The notes under the pieces were generated by a model that ran no database searches, was not told where the DNA came from, and saw only the letters and a program-made list of their open reading frames with translations. Made by a program: the position numbers and the translations under genes. 64,000 bases of DNA, taken from Candidula unifasciata (lineage: Eukaryota; Mollusca; Gastropoda; Stylommatophora; Geomitridae). How positions within the stretch are numbered: the stretch's first letter is position 1; each line of letters starts with the position of its first letter. The stretch spans positions 323,001-387,000 of the forward strand of contig CAJHNH020008002.1 in assembly GCA_905116865.2 (NCBI GenBank), read 5' to 3'. Positions 10,086 through 21,130 of this stretch are shown piece by piece.

Positions 10086-11800
10086 CTTCAGTGAAGTGTC
10101 GAGGGAAGATGTAATATTCGTTGGTGAGCTCTGTCAAGAGCACTATTAAGACTGATGTTCATTTCTGTAAGGTTGTTCTTAATGCCATCACTCCATTTTT
10201 CAGAGGACTTCTGCTCGCTCTTTACCCGTTGTAGGTGTGGCTCGCTGTGGCAGATAGTACCAGGGCATTCTTGTTAGGTGTCCAAACCACTGCGTTTGTC
10301 ATTCTTCGATGGCTTGTAAGACTGGCTCTATTCCTAGCATTTGTCTGATTTCGTATTCTGTCTTTCCATGTTTGGTACTGGTAGCATAGTGTTAACCACA
10401 AAATAGTTCTGATAAGATTAACTCTAGTAGTGTGTCAACAGTGAATATAGTTGCCCCGTTACTTGATTAGCCTCAACACATCTCGAGTTAATTTCTCTGT
10501 CCAGTTTTCCATCCGATTCCAATTACTTAAATTCCTCTGTTTGTCTTAAGGCGTTGTTTTTTAATTGTATTTCTAAATTGTCTTTCTGTCTTCGTATCAC
10601 CATTGTCTCTGTCTTCGTAGTGTTTCTTTTCATATTATATTTGTGTTATTAATTTAATTGAGATGGCTCTGTAGGCATTCCGTACTTTCTGCTATGAGTA
10701 CCTGGTCGTCGGCGAATAGTCATTCTGTAATATTTTCTTCGTGATTAAATTTCCTTTTCTAATATATGGTATCCATTGATGTTATAAAAAGAAGTGGCTA
10801 TAGAACACAGCCCTGACGTACACCAGAGCTCACTATAAAAGTTCTTGACAATTCTGCCTTTGATATTAAATATTATGCATAATTTATTACGAGTGTACAG
10901 ACTTTTGCAAATAATAATGAGATAATTGCTGATTCCCTTTTCCCCATACATTCTCACAGCATATTCCTGTCGACTCTATCGAAGGTTTTTTCCTGGTCTA
11001 CGAATGTCACAAAAACATGTCTTATTGTGTTCTATTGCTCTCTTTGATCGTTGTCTCAATGTATAAATGGCATCTGTGCAACTTCTGTTTCGTCGAAAGC
11101 CCATCTGTGCTTCTGAAAGTTGATACTCTTTGAATGGTCTTAGCCTTCTTTCGATGATAATAGCATACATTTTTCCAGTGTGACTGAGAAGTGATCATCA
11201 TCATGTGCCCTGACAACTGTCGTAGGCGCTCATGCATCTCCACAGATCATGATCCCAGGTTGACTGGAACATCTGTCTTGATGATATCCTTCCATGCCAT
11301 CGTTTTAGCCCATCCAGCATCGTCTCTCTTGGTTTGCCTCTACCCCTATTCCACTGATCTTTTTAGTTGTCACGATGTCCTCCAAAGTCTCTTTTTTCAT
11401 TAAGTGGCCAAAAAACAGTGTTTGTCTTTTTCTTATTGTTGTATATAAAGATATACATTTATTAGGCTCTTTCAGGCAATCGTTGTTAGTGAAGAAGTTG
11501 TTAGAAGTGATATTCCTTTGTATTTAACATAGTCTCTCTTACTTCCTTTATTTTTCAATAGCGGGACTGTGACAGCAGTTTGCCAATCTGATGATATTTC
11601 TTGATTTTCCCATGCCACCTGAAATATTCTCTTTAACCATGTTGCTCCCGATTCTCCTGCTGCCTTGATGGCCTCAGCTGGTAGATCATCAATACCTGTC
11701 GTCTTTAGTCTAGGGGCGGCATGAATGACACATTCTTCATTCAATAATATACCAGGTTCTAGTTCCTCTGCCGTTAGTTCCGGGTTACAAGATTTAAAAT
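10078..11800 (-). mobile_element. LINE reverse-transcriptase relic, interrupted by a second LINE
   Basis: Read from right to left, the parts appear in proper RT order. They are GIDDLPAEAIKAAG (fingers), VPLLKNKGSKRDYVKYKGIS, SEAQMGFRRNRSCTDAIYTL, a QGC-like block (SELWCTSGLCSIATSFYNI), the catalytic LFADDQVLIAE (FADD at 10705-10716), the thumb KTETMVI and FKYLG, then a W-GHLTRM C-terminal block. A (gaa)n-type tail lies near 10080, next to the end of the plus-strand LINE, so one may be inserted in the other. Several frameshifts and stops make it inactive. Between GISLL and SHTGKMY it is split by the insertion at 11196-11502. The clade (CR1/L2/RTE-like) is not resolved. Confidence 0.85.
11196..11502 (-). 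mobile_element. 307-bp LINE 3' fragment nested in another LINE
   Basis: The minus strand encodes a typical LINE C-terminal segment: FFGHLMKKETLEDIVTT, a frameshifted ERRCW-G, and a CGDA end. The 3' end is an atgatgatg tail. Perfect 9-bp target duplications (agaagtgat on the plus strand) flank it at 11187-11195 and 11503-11511. Removing the insert and one duplication joins the host frame exactly between GISLL and SHTGKMY. This proves retrotransposition into an older LINE. Confidence 0.9.
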
Positions 11801-11935
11801 CGGCGAATCAGCCCTGTGCACATGTGAACTGGCACCTGAGACAACAGATCATTTCTCCAAGACCATCCCAATTGCAACATATAAAGGCAAAACTTTTGGT
11901 CAAGAGAAACATCGGTGCAAGTTAAACTTTACGGG
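11795..11935 (+). mobile_element. LINE C-terminal zinc-knuckle fragment
   Basis: The plus strand reads SALCTCELAPETTDHFSKT, the C-x-C...H pattern seen at the C-terminus of many LINE ORF2 proteins before the 3' UTR. An A-rich stretch with gaagaat/aagaag at about 12018-12048 could be its tail. A related 3' end lies at 35270-35500. Confidence 0.5.
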
Positions 11936-12146
11936 TCGCTGAGTGAATTACAAAAGACAGTGAAGTTCATATATTAGAGACAACATTGCAGGTATAGATA
12001 ATTTATTTCAAGCCACGAAAGAAGAATAAAGAAAAAAAAAAAGAAGATTTTTATGTTGCCTAGTGTGTTCCTTTATCTTTATACTTTTTACTATGAGTGC
12101 CAATCAATACATTGTAACGAAGTTGCAGGATGGTACCCAAATCAGG
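11936..12146. other. Intergenic between LINE and hAT
   Basis: Short AT-rich sequence with an A-rich tract; nothing else recognised. Confidence 0.4.
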
Positions 12147-12154
12147 GATGGCTC
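12147..12154. repeat. hAT target-site duplication, left copy
   Basis: GATGGCTC directly before the element's CAGTGTTGCC end; identical to 14451-14458. Eight bases is the hallmark length for hAT elements. Confidence 0.95.
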
Positions 12155-12705
12155 CAGTGTTGCCACTTTTCTTTGACAAAAAATATTTAAAACGGTGTCA
12201 AAAAATATCTAAAAATATCTAAATCTGCGTGGAAAAGATCTAGAAAAAACATCCAAATTGAAAAAGTCAAAAATTACATAGCTTTTGTTATGACTTACCC
12301 TACATAATCATGTCCTCACCTTCACTGATGTCTGCCTCACAAGATCCACAGGATAAACTTAGCTTGGATAATGAAGTTGAAGCTTCAGATCCAAAATGAC
12401 CCTGGCATGCTTTAGCTGTTCAAATTTCTTTATAAGTGGAACAGTAGACTTATTTCTCTATTCTCATCAGGTCGAATTTTAATGGCACGATAGCATTTGA
12501 TAGGTCAAATTTCATCCGGTTTTTTTAGGTTAGATTTGATATAATTCCTAGCACTGAAAACTCTTTCTACGTCAGCATTTGAGTGGGGTAGTATCATGGC
12601 AGACATGGCACTTTAAAGAGCTTACAGAATGGACTGTTTGATGAGGCATCTTTAAATTGTCTCACTTTACTCCAAAACGCTTTAGTTTCTGTTTTGTTTG
12701 TCCAT

Positions 12706-13005
12706 TCAGCTAACTATTTTGGTTAACTGATATTCTGCTTCCGCGACAGTATTATCAGTAGCCCCTAAAAATGTCATAACTTTACAATATTTAGGTATAT
12801 CCTTTATTGGCTGAAGTATGTTGCTCACATAAAAAAGTGAAATATTTTTCAAAACATCTATATTTTCAGGAAGTCTCTGCTTCAATTGTTTCAATAATGA
12901 GATAAGGAAATCTTGACAGCGTTTTCTTAAGTTGTTCTCTTCATTCTCTGTTAACAGTCCCTTTGTTTTTAAATCATCAATTTTTTGATTTGATTTAATG
13001 TCCAA
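12706..13005 (-). pseudogene. hAT transposase relic, C-terminal half
   Basis: A 99-codon open segment (…LRKRCQDFLISLLKQLKQRLP…) between the catalytic core and the SNADVERVFS dimerisation motif. Its helical, charged content and position fit the hAT helical insertion before the C-terminal dimerisation domain. Confidence 0.75.
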
Positions 13006-13332
13006 GGTGTGGCTTAGGAGCTAAATAGCTCTCTATAGTGCACGTGAGCAAATCAGCTTTAGAAGTTGGCAACACCAGTCTTTTACCGAGTGAAATAGCA
13101 AGGTGAGATCATCAAGTAATTTAACTTTATCAACAAGTTTAGGTTCGAACAGTTTATTAACTTTTTGCACTTCCTTTAGAATAGGTTATAAAAAGAGAAT
13201 GAATGACAAATTTTTTTCATCACTGTACATTCCATATAGTATTTCAACTGTGTAGCACTTTTCACTTTGTCTTGTTATTTCAAAGTATGTCTTCAACTTC
13301 AGCCATTGCTTCATAATTCTTTCAACAGCTGG

Positions 13333-13700
13333 TTAAATTGATAACCATCTAGTTTTGCAATCTGACAGAATTTTCGGTGGTGTGGAACCATCATTCAAGG
13401 CTGTATATAATGTATTGTATTGCTGTTGTCTGACAAATGATTTTGAAAACCAGTAAAGTGTTTCAGCAATAAGGTATTTCAAATTCCATGGTAAATATTT
13501 AGATGAAGCATGTGATAATGCTAGCTGCAGTGAATGACACATACATTTTTTAAGTATTAACGATGGGTTAGCTTCCTTCAACTTGGCATAAACGCCATTG
13601 TTTATACCAACCATCACTGAGGCATCAGTACCAATTACAGCCAAATTCTTCAAGCCTAACTGTTTGCTGATTAAAAGGTCCTTCAGTTCCTAAACTATAC
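13333..13700 (-). pseudogene. hAT transposase catalytic-core relic
   Basis: The longest open part (106 codons, from 13653) holds IGTD-SVMVG, the C-x2-H-LQLALSHA block and CKTRWLSI, in the order expected for hAT transposases. A stop just upstream interrupts an otherwise continuing match (KDLLISKQLGLKNLAV). The Gly normally found after the catalytic Asp in the IGTDG motif is missing. Confidence 0.9.
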
Positions 13701-14450
13701 TTTCTACACCACACTTTTCAAATTGAACTAGTCCAAGATTTTTTACAAACCGATCAAATGGTCACAGTTTGAAATTGCGCAGTGACAAATTAAAAACATT
13801 GCGACTGATACTTCAACTTTTGATGATTCATTTATCAGTATAGTTCTGAAAACAGATGTCAGCGGTGTAATATCTTTAAATGAAACTGCAGTTTTATGCT
13901 TTTTTAGTCTCTGCATGACTCTTTGAGTTTTGTATTTTCACTTTAATTTCACACTAGCAGTACTTACAACAAGCTTTAGTCATATCCCCAGTTTTTAATT
14001 TTGTCATCATGCAACCACTCTTTCCAAATTTTTTGCTCATACTTTACTTTTGGCCTGTTGAAAAGGTGAGCAATTATTTATTTTAATCACATGAAAAAGA
14101 AACGCAGTCAGCACAGTGAGGATGCGGTTGAAACAAAGTTAGTATGATTAACGCGCGTTTTTATTAATCAGTACCGGGGCTGCCAGATATTTGTGCGTTC
14201 ACCCCAGTGAGAGTTTAAAGTTCAAGTAATGGCAGTTGCCACAATGTACGTGCCAGACCAAAACAAAAATATTGTAGTAAATATTTTACACAGTAATTAT
14301 TAAATTGACAATAAAAAAAAATCTATAAAATATCTGACTCCATATGAAAAATTCTATAAAAATGTTTACGATCTAAACGTCAAAAACAGTATCTAAATGC
14401 AATGAAAAAGATCTAAATTTGGATATAAAAGATCCAAAGTGGCAACACTG

Positions 14451-14458
14451 GATGGCTC
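14451..14458. repeat. hAT target-site duplication, right copy
   Basis: GATGGCTC directly after the element's GGCAACACTG end; identical to 12147-12154. Confidence 0.95.
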
Positions 14459-15037
14459 CTAAGTCCAGGTCACAAGTACATTCACTGCAGAACTGTGAAA
14501 GTAGTCCTAGCGCAGGGGGAGTTGAAAATAGTTCTAATAATCTCTACACATTTGAATGGTGTTTAACACCAGATCAGCACATACAGTCGTTTATACTTTA
14601 TTTACACAATTGTAATAATACAAATGTGCCATTGAGGACCGTAAAATGACGGGTGATGACGGCGACTTCGGTGGTGATGGGGTGGAGAAGTTTGTGAAGA
14701 AAAATGAATGAGCCGACTCTTGAGTGGCGGGGGCCTAGGGAAACAACAATAACAACAGCAACTGTTTGCTGATAACTCTGGGGATTTTAGACAGTGTCAT
14801 TGCTAAATTTTCATCGAAGAATAACAAGTCTTTACAGGGGAATTAGCAGTAATGAGAATATAGCCACAGAAGTGATGTGACTACTGGCCGTGGAAAGTTT
14901 GCGGCGAGCAGACGACATCGGCAGACTACTTCAAGTACTAAAGTAGAGAAGTGAAAGTTTGGAAATTGAATTTCCTGGATATATCAGACTCTTTTATCCC
15001 AGTTATCGCTGTCGAAGCTTGCCCAGTGCAACACAGA
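14459..15037 (+). promoter_or_regulatory. Candidate RhoGEF promoter and 5' UTR
   Basis: This stretch between the hAT end and the start codon of the RhoGEF gene is not repetitive and becomes richer in CG dinucleotides from about 14645 on. It contains a 21-codon upstream open frame at 14646-14711 (starts MTGDDGDFGGDG). No clear TATA box was placed. It is called 5' UTR because it runs straight into the ATG and strong donor at 15038-15060. Confidence 0.45.
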
Positions 15038-15054
15038 ATGCCTTTACGCGATAG
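15038..15054 (+). CDS. ARHGEF11/ARHGEF12: RhoGEF start exon (17 coding bases)
   Basis: ATGCCTTTACGCGATAG is followed at once by the near-ideal donor gtaagt. It encodes MPLRD and two bases of the next codon (phase 2). The first PDZ exon at 30860 needs a phase 2 partner, and joining gives Arg and then LTSIGSRD. The result, RDRLTSIGSRD, resembles the N-terminus of human PDZ-RhoGEF (SIDRLSSLSSLGD). The ATG has A at -3. Phase fit, donor strength and the family-like joined sequence support the call, but the exon is very short and rests on inference. Confidence 0.7.
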
Positions 15055-15056
15055 GT

Positions 15057-16500
15057 AAGTCAGTTAGATGGTTGTTTTCCTTCTTCACAATACATGTCAG
15101 GCTTGTACTGCCAAAAGTCCGTCAGTTTATTGGTTGTGTCCCTTCACGACACAACAGGTCAGTCAGTTTATTGTTTGTTCCCCCCCCCCCTCTCTCACGA
15201 TACAAGAAGTCAGGTCCGAGTGCCGAAAGTCAGTCAGTTTATTGTTCCCCCCCCCCCTCTTCACGATACAAGAAGTCAGGTCCGAGTGCCGAAAGTCAGT
15301 CAGTTTATTGGTTGTTTCCCATTTCACGATCCAGGGAGTCAGCCGGGAGTGCTGAAAGTCAGTCAGTTTATTGGTTGTTTCCCATTTCACGATCCAGGGA
15401 GTCAGCCGGGAGTGCTGAAAGTCAGTCAGTTTATTGGTTGTTTCCCGTCACAATAGATGTCAGGCTAAAGTTCTGAAAGTCAGTCAGTTTATTGGTTGTT
15501 TCCCGTCACAATAGATGTCAGGCTAGAAGTCAAGTCAGTTTATTGGTTGTTTCCCCGTCACAATAGATGTCAGACTAGAGTGCTGAAAGTCAGTCAGTTT
15601 ATTGGTTGTTTCCCATCACAATAGATGTCAGGCTAAAGTTCTGAAAGTCAGTCAGTTTATTGGTTGTTTCCCGTCACAATAGATGTCAGACTAGAGTGCT
15701 GAAAGTCAGTCAGTTTATTGGTTGTTTCCCATCACAATAGATGTCAGGCTAAAGTTCTGAAAGTCAGTCAGTTTATTGGTTGTTTCCCGTCACAATAGAT
15801 GTCAGGCCAGAGTGCTGAAAGTTAGTCAGTTTATTGGTTGTTGCCCGTCACAATAGATGTCAGGCTAGAAGTCAAGTCAGTTTATTGGTTGTTTCCCGTC
15901 ACAATAGATGTCAGGCTAGAAGTCAGTCAGTTTATTGGTAGTTTCCCATCACAATAGATGTCAGGCTAAAGTTCTGAAAGTCAGTCAGTTTATTGGTTGT
16001 TTCCCGTCACAATAGATGTCAGACTAGAGTGCTGAAAGTTAGTCAGTTTATTGGTTGTTGCCCGTCACAATAGATGTCAGGCTAGAAGTCAAGTCAGTTT
16101 ATTGGTTGTTTCCCGTCACAATAGATTTCAGGCTAGAAGTCAGTCAGTTTATTGGTAGTTTCCCATCACAATAGATGTCAGGCTAGAGTGCTGAAAGTCA
16201 GTCAGTTTATTGGTTGTTTCCCATCACAATAGATGTCAGACTAGAGTGCTGAAAGTCAATCAGTTTTTTGGTTGTTTCCCGTCACAATAGATGTCAGGCT
16301 AGAAGTCAGTCAGTTAATTGGTTGTTTCCTGTCACAATAGATGTCAGGATAGAAGTCAGTCAGTTTATTGGTTGTTTCCCATCACAATAGATGTCAGGCT
16401 AGAGTGCTGAAAGTCAGTCAGTTTATTGGTTGTTTCCAGTCACAATAGATGTCAGGCTAGAGTACTGAAAGTCAGTCAGTTTTTTGGTTGTTTCCCATTC
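15057..16500. repeat. About 58-bp minisatellite starting at the RhoGEF exon 1 donor
   Basis: The tag cagtttattggttgtttccc recurs at about 58 bp, with shorter variants of about 49 bp; some 26 copies. The first, diverged unit begins inside the splice donor itself: gtaagtcagttagatggttg aligns with the unit's aagtcagtcagtttattggt. Two early units carry C-runs (15180-15190, 15246-15257). Confidence 0.95.
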
Positions 16501-17330
16501 TAACATTATTATTATTTCTCTCTGTTCTAAAGCTCTGACCATAACCATACCCTAGTGTTATCTTATTATCTGTTCTATTTCGTACTCTATACAGACTCTA
16601 TTCGCGTGCAGCCTTCTCAAATATAGTTATGATGCCACACTGCTGATCAGATACGAAATGTTTATGGGTTTCAACAACTGTCGCCTGTGTCAGTGCACCA
16701 GAGGCAGAAACGTATTGGTATAACCAGATCAGCCACATATGACAGCATCAGTGAATGTAATGTTGATCATCCAATCTTGCTCGTAAACACACTGAACAGC
16801 ACAGGTGTTATGTTTGTTCTGTAGCTCTAACCATAACTCCTACCCGGTGTTACCTCATTGTTATGTTTGTTCTGTAGTTCTAACCATAACTCCTCCCCGG
16901 TGTTACCTCATTGTTATGTTTGTTCTGTATTTCTAACCATAACTCCTACCCGGTGTTACCTCATTGTTGTGTTTGTTCTGTAGTTCTAACCATAACACCT
17001 ACCCGGTGTTACCTCATTGTTGTGTTTGTTCTGTAGCTCTAACTATAACCCCTGCTGCTGTAGTGCTATCTTATTATATTTGTTCTATAGTTCTAGCCAT
17101 AACTCTTACCCCAGTGTTGTCTTATTCTTGCCTTGGTTAGGTAGCTTTAACCATAGCCCCTACCCTAGTGTTATTTTGTTGTGAATTATCTTTGTTCTGT
17201 AGTTCTAACCATAACCCTTCACATGTTTGTATCTTTGTTCTGTAGCTCTAACCATAACTCTTATCCTGTTTTTATATTTGTTCTCAAGCTCAAACCATAA
17301 CTCTTACCCTGTTGTTACCTCATTGTTATG
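16500..17330. repeat. About 55-bp minisatellite, left part
   Basis: Diverged units with the tag ttctaaccataactcctacc and tgttatgtttgttctgtag, about 54-56 bp apart. About 230 bp at 16575-16805 is not repeat-like and of unknown origin. The array resumes at 18990 after a LINE. Confidence 0.85.
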
Positions 17331-18990
17331 TTTATTATGTCTCATTGGGTAGCTATCCGCCTGGGTTTATGGACCTCCGAGCTACAATTTATAGCACCGG
17401 GAATACCACAGGGATCTGCAATTTCACCTGTGCTGTTCAGTGTGTTTACGAGCAAGATTGCAGAACTGGAAACACCTAGAGTTGGTAGAATATTGACATT
17501 CGCAGATGATATTCTTGCATATAGGCAAGGGAGGGATCGGAATCAAATTGCTCAAAAGTTACAAATGATAGTAGATAAGGTGATCGACTGTAATCAACTT
17601 AGAAAAGGCAACCATCTTGTGGTGTTCCTTGGACAACTGGATTGTTAGGGCTGATGTTGGAAGCCTCAAAATAACATCAGAGAGACAACAGACTGCGGTA
17701 CCTGGGAATCACCTTTGACAGCAGCTTGTCTTTCAAGGATCATATAGACGGGGTTGTGACAATGGCTCAGAAAGTCTTCATGCACTCAAGTTTATGACAG
17801 CAATGGACATGGAGAAAAGCATGGTGTTCACTCTATACCAGCAATTTATCATCTCAGTGATTGATTATGGACTGGGTTTGCCCACTGTCTCGAAGAGTCA
17901 GCTAGTGAAACTGGAGCGCATACAGAATGAAGCAATGCGCATGATCCTAGTATGTACAAGAGACACCCCGATTGTGTGCATGCGATATATTCTTGCATTG
18001 CCGACTATTGCAGATAGGCTAAAGGTGCTGCAGGCTAAGTCATACCTCAGAGTAGCTGCAGATAAAGAGCACCATCTGTATGAAGCTTTGGATGCAGATA
18101 AGGGTCAGAGCTGAAAAGGGGAAAATCATGGATGGCTCAAGCAGAAGACACAATAAGACAAGTGATCATGCTGGAGAACATTGGGTGAGGAGAGGAGTGG
18201 GTCAGAGCATCAGAGGACAAGTCTGACCTATGTAGTATCATGATCACATTAGGCAGAGAGTGGCCAGTGTGGGCTACTGAGGTGGCAGTGCAACTGTTGA
18301 TTCACGACAATTCTCGTCCTGATGATCTGATTATTCACACAGATGGTTCTGTTTTGAGAGGGAAGAGAAGTGCCTGAGGTTTCGTAGCGAAGGCCACTGG
18401 AAAATCTTTAGTGCAGGACAGCCTGACATATGATACCACGACATCTAGCATGAGAATGGAGGTGAAGGCAGTCATTGCAGCTTGCTGGTTGCTAGAGAGC
18501 AAGATACATACGCCTGTCAAAATTGTAACGCTCTGAAAGCATGCGGAAAAAAGTGTAGACAGATTTGCTCAGAGCAGAGTGGCAAGCTTCACTTGCAAGG
18601 TCACGGGTAGTGAGCATACTTTGGATCTTTTCTTCAGACCATACCGGTGTGGTGGGAAAAGATTAGTAAGACAGTCTGGCTGGATTGGCACCACTGGGTG
18701 GTGAATTGATGCATGACAAGGCAGATGTGATCTGAGCCCTTTGGGAACAAGTAACGAAGTCAGAAAAGAAACTAGATTATTATGGGATGGAGAGAATGAT
18801 ACTCCTGGGTGTGACCAAAAGGTTTGGCCAGCACACTAGGCTCAGAGGACAGGCAAGACGGACATACAACCAGACTACAACTGGAACCATTAGTATTGGA
18901 ACTCTGCGCTGACTGCTGAGAATGGAGGCAGAGCACGTATGGGAATGCCCCGAGTTCTGTGATGTCAATTCTGGACTCAACTCAACTTTT
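17330..18990 (+). mobile_element. RT/RNase H LINE copy inside a minisatellite (dead)
   Basis: This copy holds more of the RT than the one at 8960. It has APGIPQGSAISPVLFSV, the catalytic TFADDILAY (FADD at 17499-17510), a frameshifted YLGITFDSSLSFKDHI, and the thumb ERIQNEAMRMILVCTRDT. The RNase H part follows (IIHTDGSVLRGKRSA, SSMRMEVKAVIAACWLL, about 18330-18500). The end is TTTGTISIGTLR, then HVWECPEFCDVNS. Several frameshifts and stops are present. Array sequence lies on both sides (tgttatgtttatt at the left, tttatgtttgttctg at the right), so the element sits within a pre-existing array. Confidence 0.88.
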
Positions 18991-19200
18991 ATGTTTGTTC
19001 TGTAACCTTGTTATCTCATTGTTATGTTTATTTTGTAGTTCTATCCATAACCTTTACCGTAGTGTTATCTTATTGTTATGTTTGTTCTATAGTTATAACC
19101 AAAACCCCTATCCTAGTGTTATCTTAGTTCAATAGCTTTAACCATAACCCCTACCCTAGTGTTATCTTATGTTATCTCTATTCTGAAGCTCTAATATAAA
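18990..19200. repeat. About 55-bp minisatellite, right part
   Basis: Continues the array of 16500-17330 with the same accataacccctaccctagtg and gttatgtttgttctatag blocks. Confidence 0.85.
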
Positions 19201-19280
19201 GAGACTTTTGTGTGTGTTGTCACATATCACTCTTGTCACGTGCCTGATTTCAGGATTTCTCCTTCAGAACCAACAGCACT

Positions 19281-19360
19281 CAGAAATAATTATGTTGAGT
19301 CGTTGGCTCGTATTGGTCTAAGGGATGCCCCGTGGCCAATATACGCTCAACTTATTTCTG
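19281..19360. repeat. Imperfect hairpin, arms about 25 bp
   Basis: The right arm, ccaatatacgctcaacttat plus ttctg, is the complement of the left arm cagaaataa/gttgag/cgtattgg, apart from two insertions in the left arm. Separation is about 20 bp. It may be the core of a small foldback or MITE-like element. Confidence 0.7.
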
Positions 19361-19456
19361 GAGTAGTGCAACTCAAATTTTGACACTACAAAATATAAAA
19401 TATTCCTAGGCACACTTGGCTGGACGCCCCTACTACTATAAAAAGATAGCACCCAG

Positions 19457-19480
19457 GTTATGATAGTTTACTATCATAAC
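19457..19480. repeat. Perfect 10-bp inverted repeat with 4-base loop
   Basis: GTTATGATAG, TTTA, CTATCATAAC: both arms are exactly complementary. It lies about 100 bp right of the larger hairpin. Confidence 0.9.
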
Positions 19481-20539
19481 ACAGATAACACTTATTACTC
19501 ACACAAACATCAAAGCTAGACAGTTAGAATGGTGAAATAGGGACACCCAAGTCAGCCATGAAAATTTGTGCATGTAATTAGTACAATATATACATAAAAT
19601 AGTGAATAGGTACACCAGATTTCAGTGGATGGATCCTGGGAAACAATGACTCGACCCAGATATTGAAGCAGCTAGATTGCCTTGAGATGAACATGAGGTC
19701 ATCACTGGAACTATGAGGAGCTGTGGGAAAAGAGCATAATGGTAATTTATAGATCACTTAACCCAGTTCGTAGATCAGTCCATGGTGATTCGACTGTAGT
19801 TGACTCAGGTCTCCATGTTTCTAGTTGATCTGGTATCAGGTGATTACCTCACCATCGAGGACACCGGAACTGCACAGGGACTCAACAAGTCTCTCTCACA
19901 GGTCAGGTCACAAAACTGCCTCAGAGCTCAACCAAGCTCTAGCAAGCCCAAGCAAATGTCTGCAAATGTCCACTCGTCTTGGAGCTCACAAACACGCTCT
20001 TGCCATGTTGACGTTGTGGCGAAAATGGCAGGACATGGTTATGCTTGGTGCATAGAATGGTATGGGTTGGTGGTTGCTGGCTGGACTGTGATTCGTCTGC
20101 CTGATCTCTACAGAGGTCTCATCCCAAGCTTAGGAAATCTTCCAAGTTGGAACTGGAACTATGAATGCGCCAAATTCTACCAAGATTGGATATACGTCTT
20201 GACACTTTGGGATCAGGCGAAAGAATGGCGTTTTTTAAAATCAAACGCGTCACCAGAAAAGAAGTTCCTTGTATTAATGAACAAGGAGTAAACCGGTTTC
20301 CTGGAATTTTCAAATAAAACACCAGAATTACCCAATCTACAGTTGCAAGTTTGAAAATGAAGATATATCAAAGCAACTAGAGGGTCCAGAAATGACCATT
20401 TTACCAGATAAAGGTATAGATCAATATAAGGGACTATATACCTTTCCGGACGGGTCTAAGTTTGAAATTTTGCTGAGCGCGAGGGGTATCAAGTCCCTAC
20501 TCGTCCGCTGTGTATGGTGGCTGCTCATTCCATGACATG

Positions 20540-21130
20540 TGTGCTGATTGTAACTGTTGTGTGTGTGTGTGTGTGTGTGTGTATGTTGCTGGTGCACATA
20601 TAGAAACTGTTGTAACTGTAGTGTGTGTATGTTGCTGGTGCACATATAGACACTGGTGCAAACTGTTCTGTGTAATGTTGCTGATACATATAGACACTGT
20701 TGAAACTGTTCTGTGTGTATGTTGCTGGTGCACATTTAGACACTGGTGCAAAATGTTCTGTGTAATGTTGCTGATACATATAGACACTGTTGAAACTGTT
20801 CTGTGTGTATGTTGCTGGTGCAAATATAGACACTGGTGCAAACTGTTCTGTGTAATGTTGCTGATACATATAGACACTGTTGAAACTGTTCTGTGTGTAT
20901 GTTGCTGGTGCACATATAGACACTGGTGCAAACTGTTCTGTGTAATGTTGCTGATACATATAGACACTGTTGAAACTGTTGCGTGTGTATGTTGCTGGTG
21001 CACATATAGACACTGGTGCAAACTGTTCTGTGTAATGTTGCTGATACATATAGACACTGTTGAAACTGTTGCGTGTGTATGTTGCTGGTGCACATATAGA
21101 CACTGTTTATGTATACGTTACAGGCACATT
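20540..21130. repeat. 90-bp two-part higher-order minisatellite
   Basis: Two related half-units of about 45 bp alternate. One has gttgctggtgcacatataga and the other gttgctgatacatatagaca; the combined 90-bp unit repeats about five times. The unit is a multiple of three, so long frames stay open on both strands. More diverged half-units continue to about 21330. Confidence 0.95.

Larger units (their letters stand above)
12155..14450 (-). mobile_element. hAT DNA transposon, 2296 bp, complete ends, dead transposase
   Basis: The ends are inverted: CAGTGTTGCCACTTT at the left and its exact complement at the right (15 bp). They are flanked by identical 8-bp duplications, GATGGCTC. On the minus strand the relic protein runs from about 14080 to 12480. 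It has a BED-like start (KIWKEWLHDDKIKNWG), AVIGTDASVMVGINNGV (first catalytic Asp), KCMCHSLQLALSHAS, CKTRWLSI, a region at 12706-13005, and the hAT dimerisation block SNADVERVFSARNYIKS at about 12532-12581. Several stops and frameshifts make it inactive, although the ends are still matched. It lies about 590 bp upstream of the RhoGEF start codon. Confidence 0.96.
19200..20535. other. RhoGEF intron 1, non-repetitive stretch with two hairpins
   Basis: No gene recognised. Two inverted repeats occur, at 19281-19360 and 19457-19480. Open frames at 19800-20291 (163 codons) and in overlapping frames have no recognisable motif. Confidence 0.5.

Noticed and set aside
19800..20291. 163-codon plus-strand frame in RhoGEF intron 1
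   Set aside because: No recognisable motif, no splice-site fit to the RhoGEF gene, and overlapping open frames on both strands.
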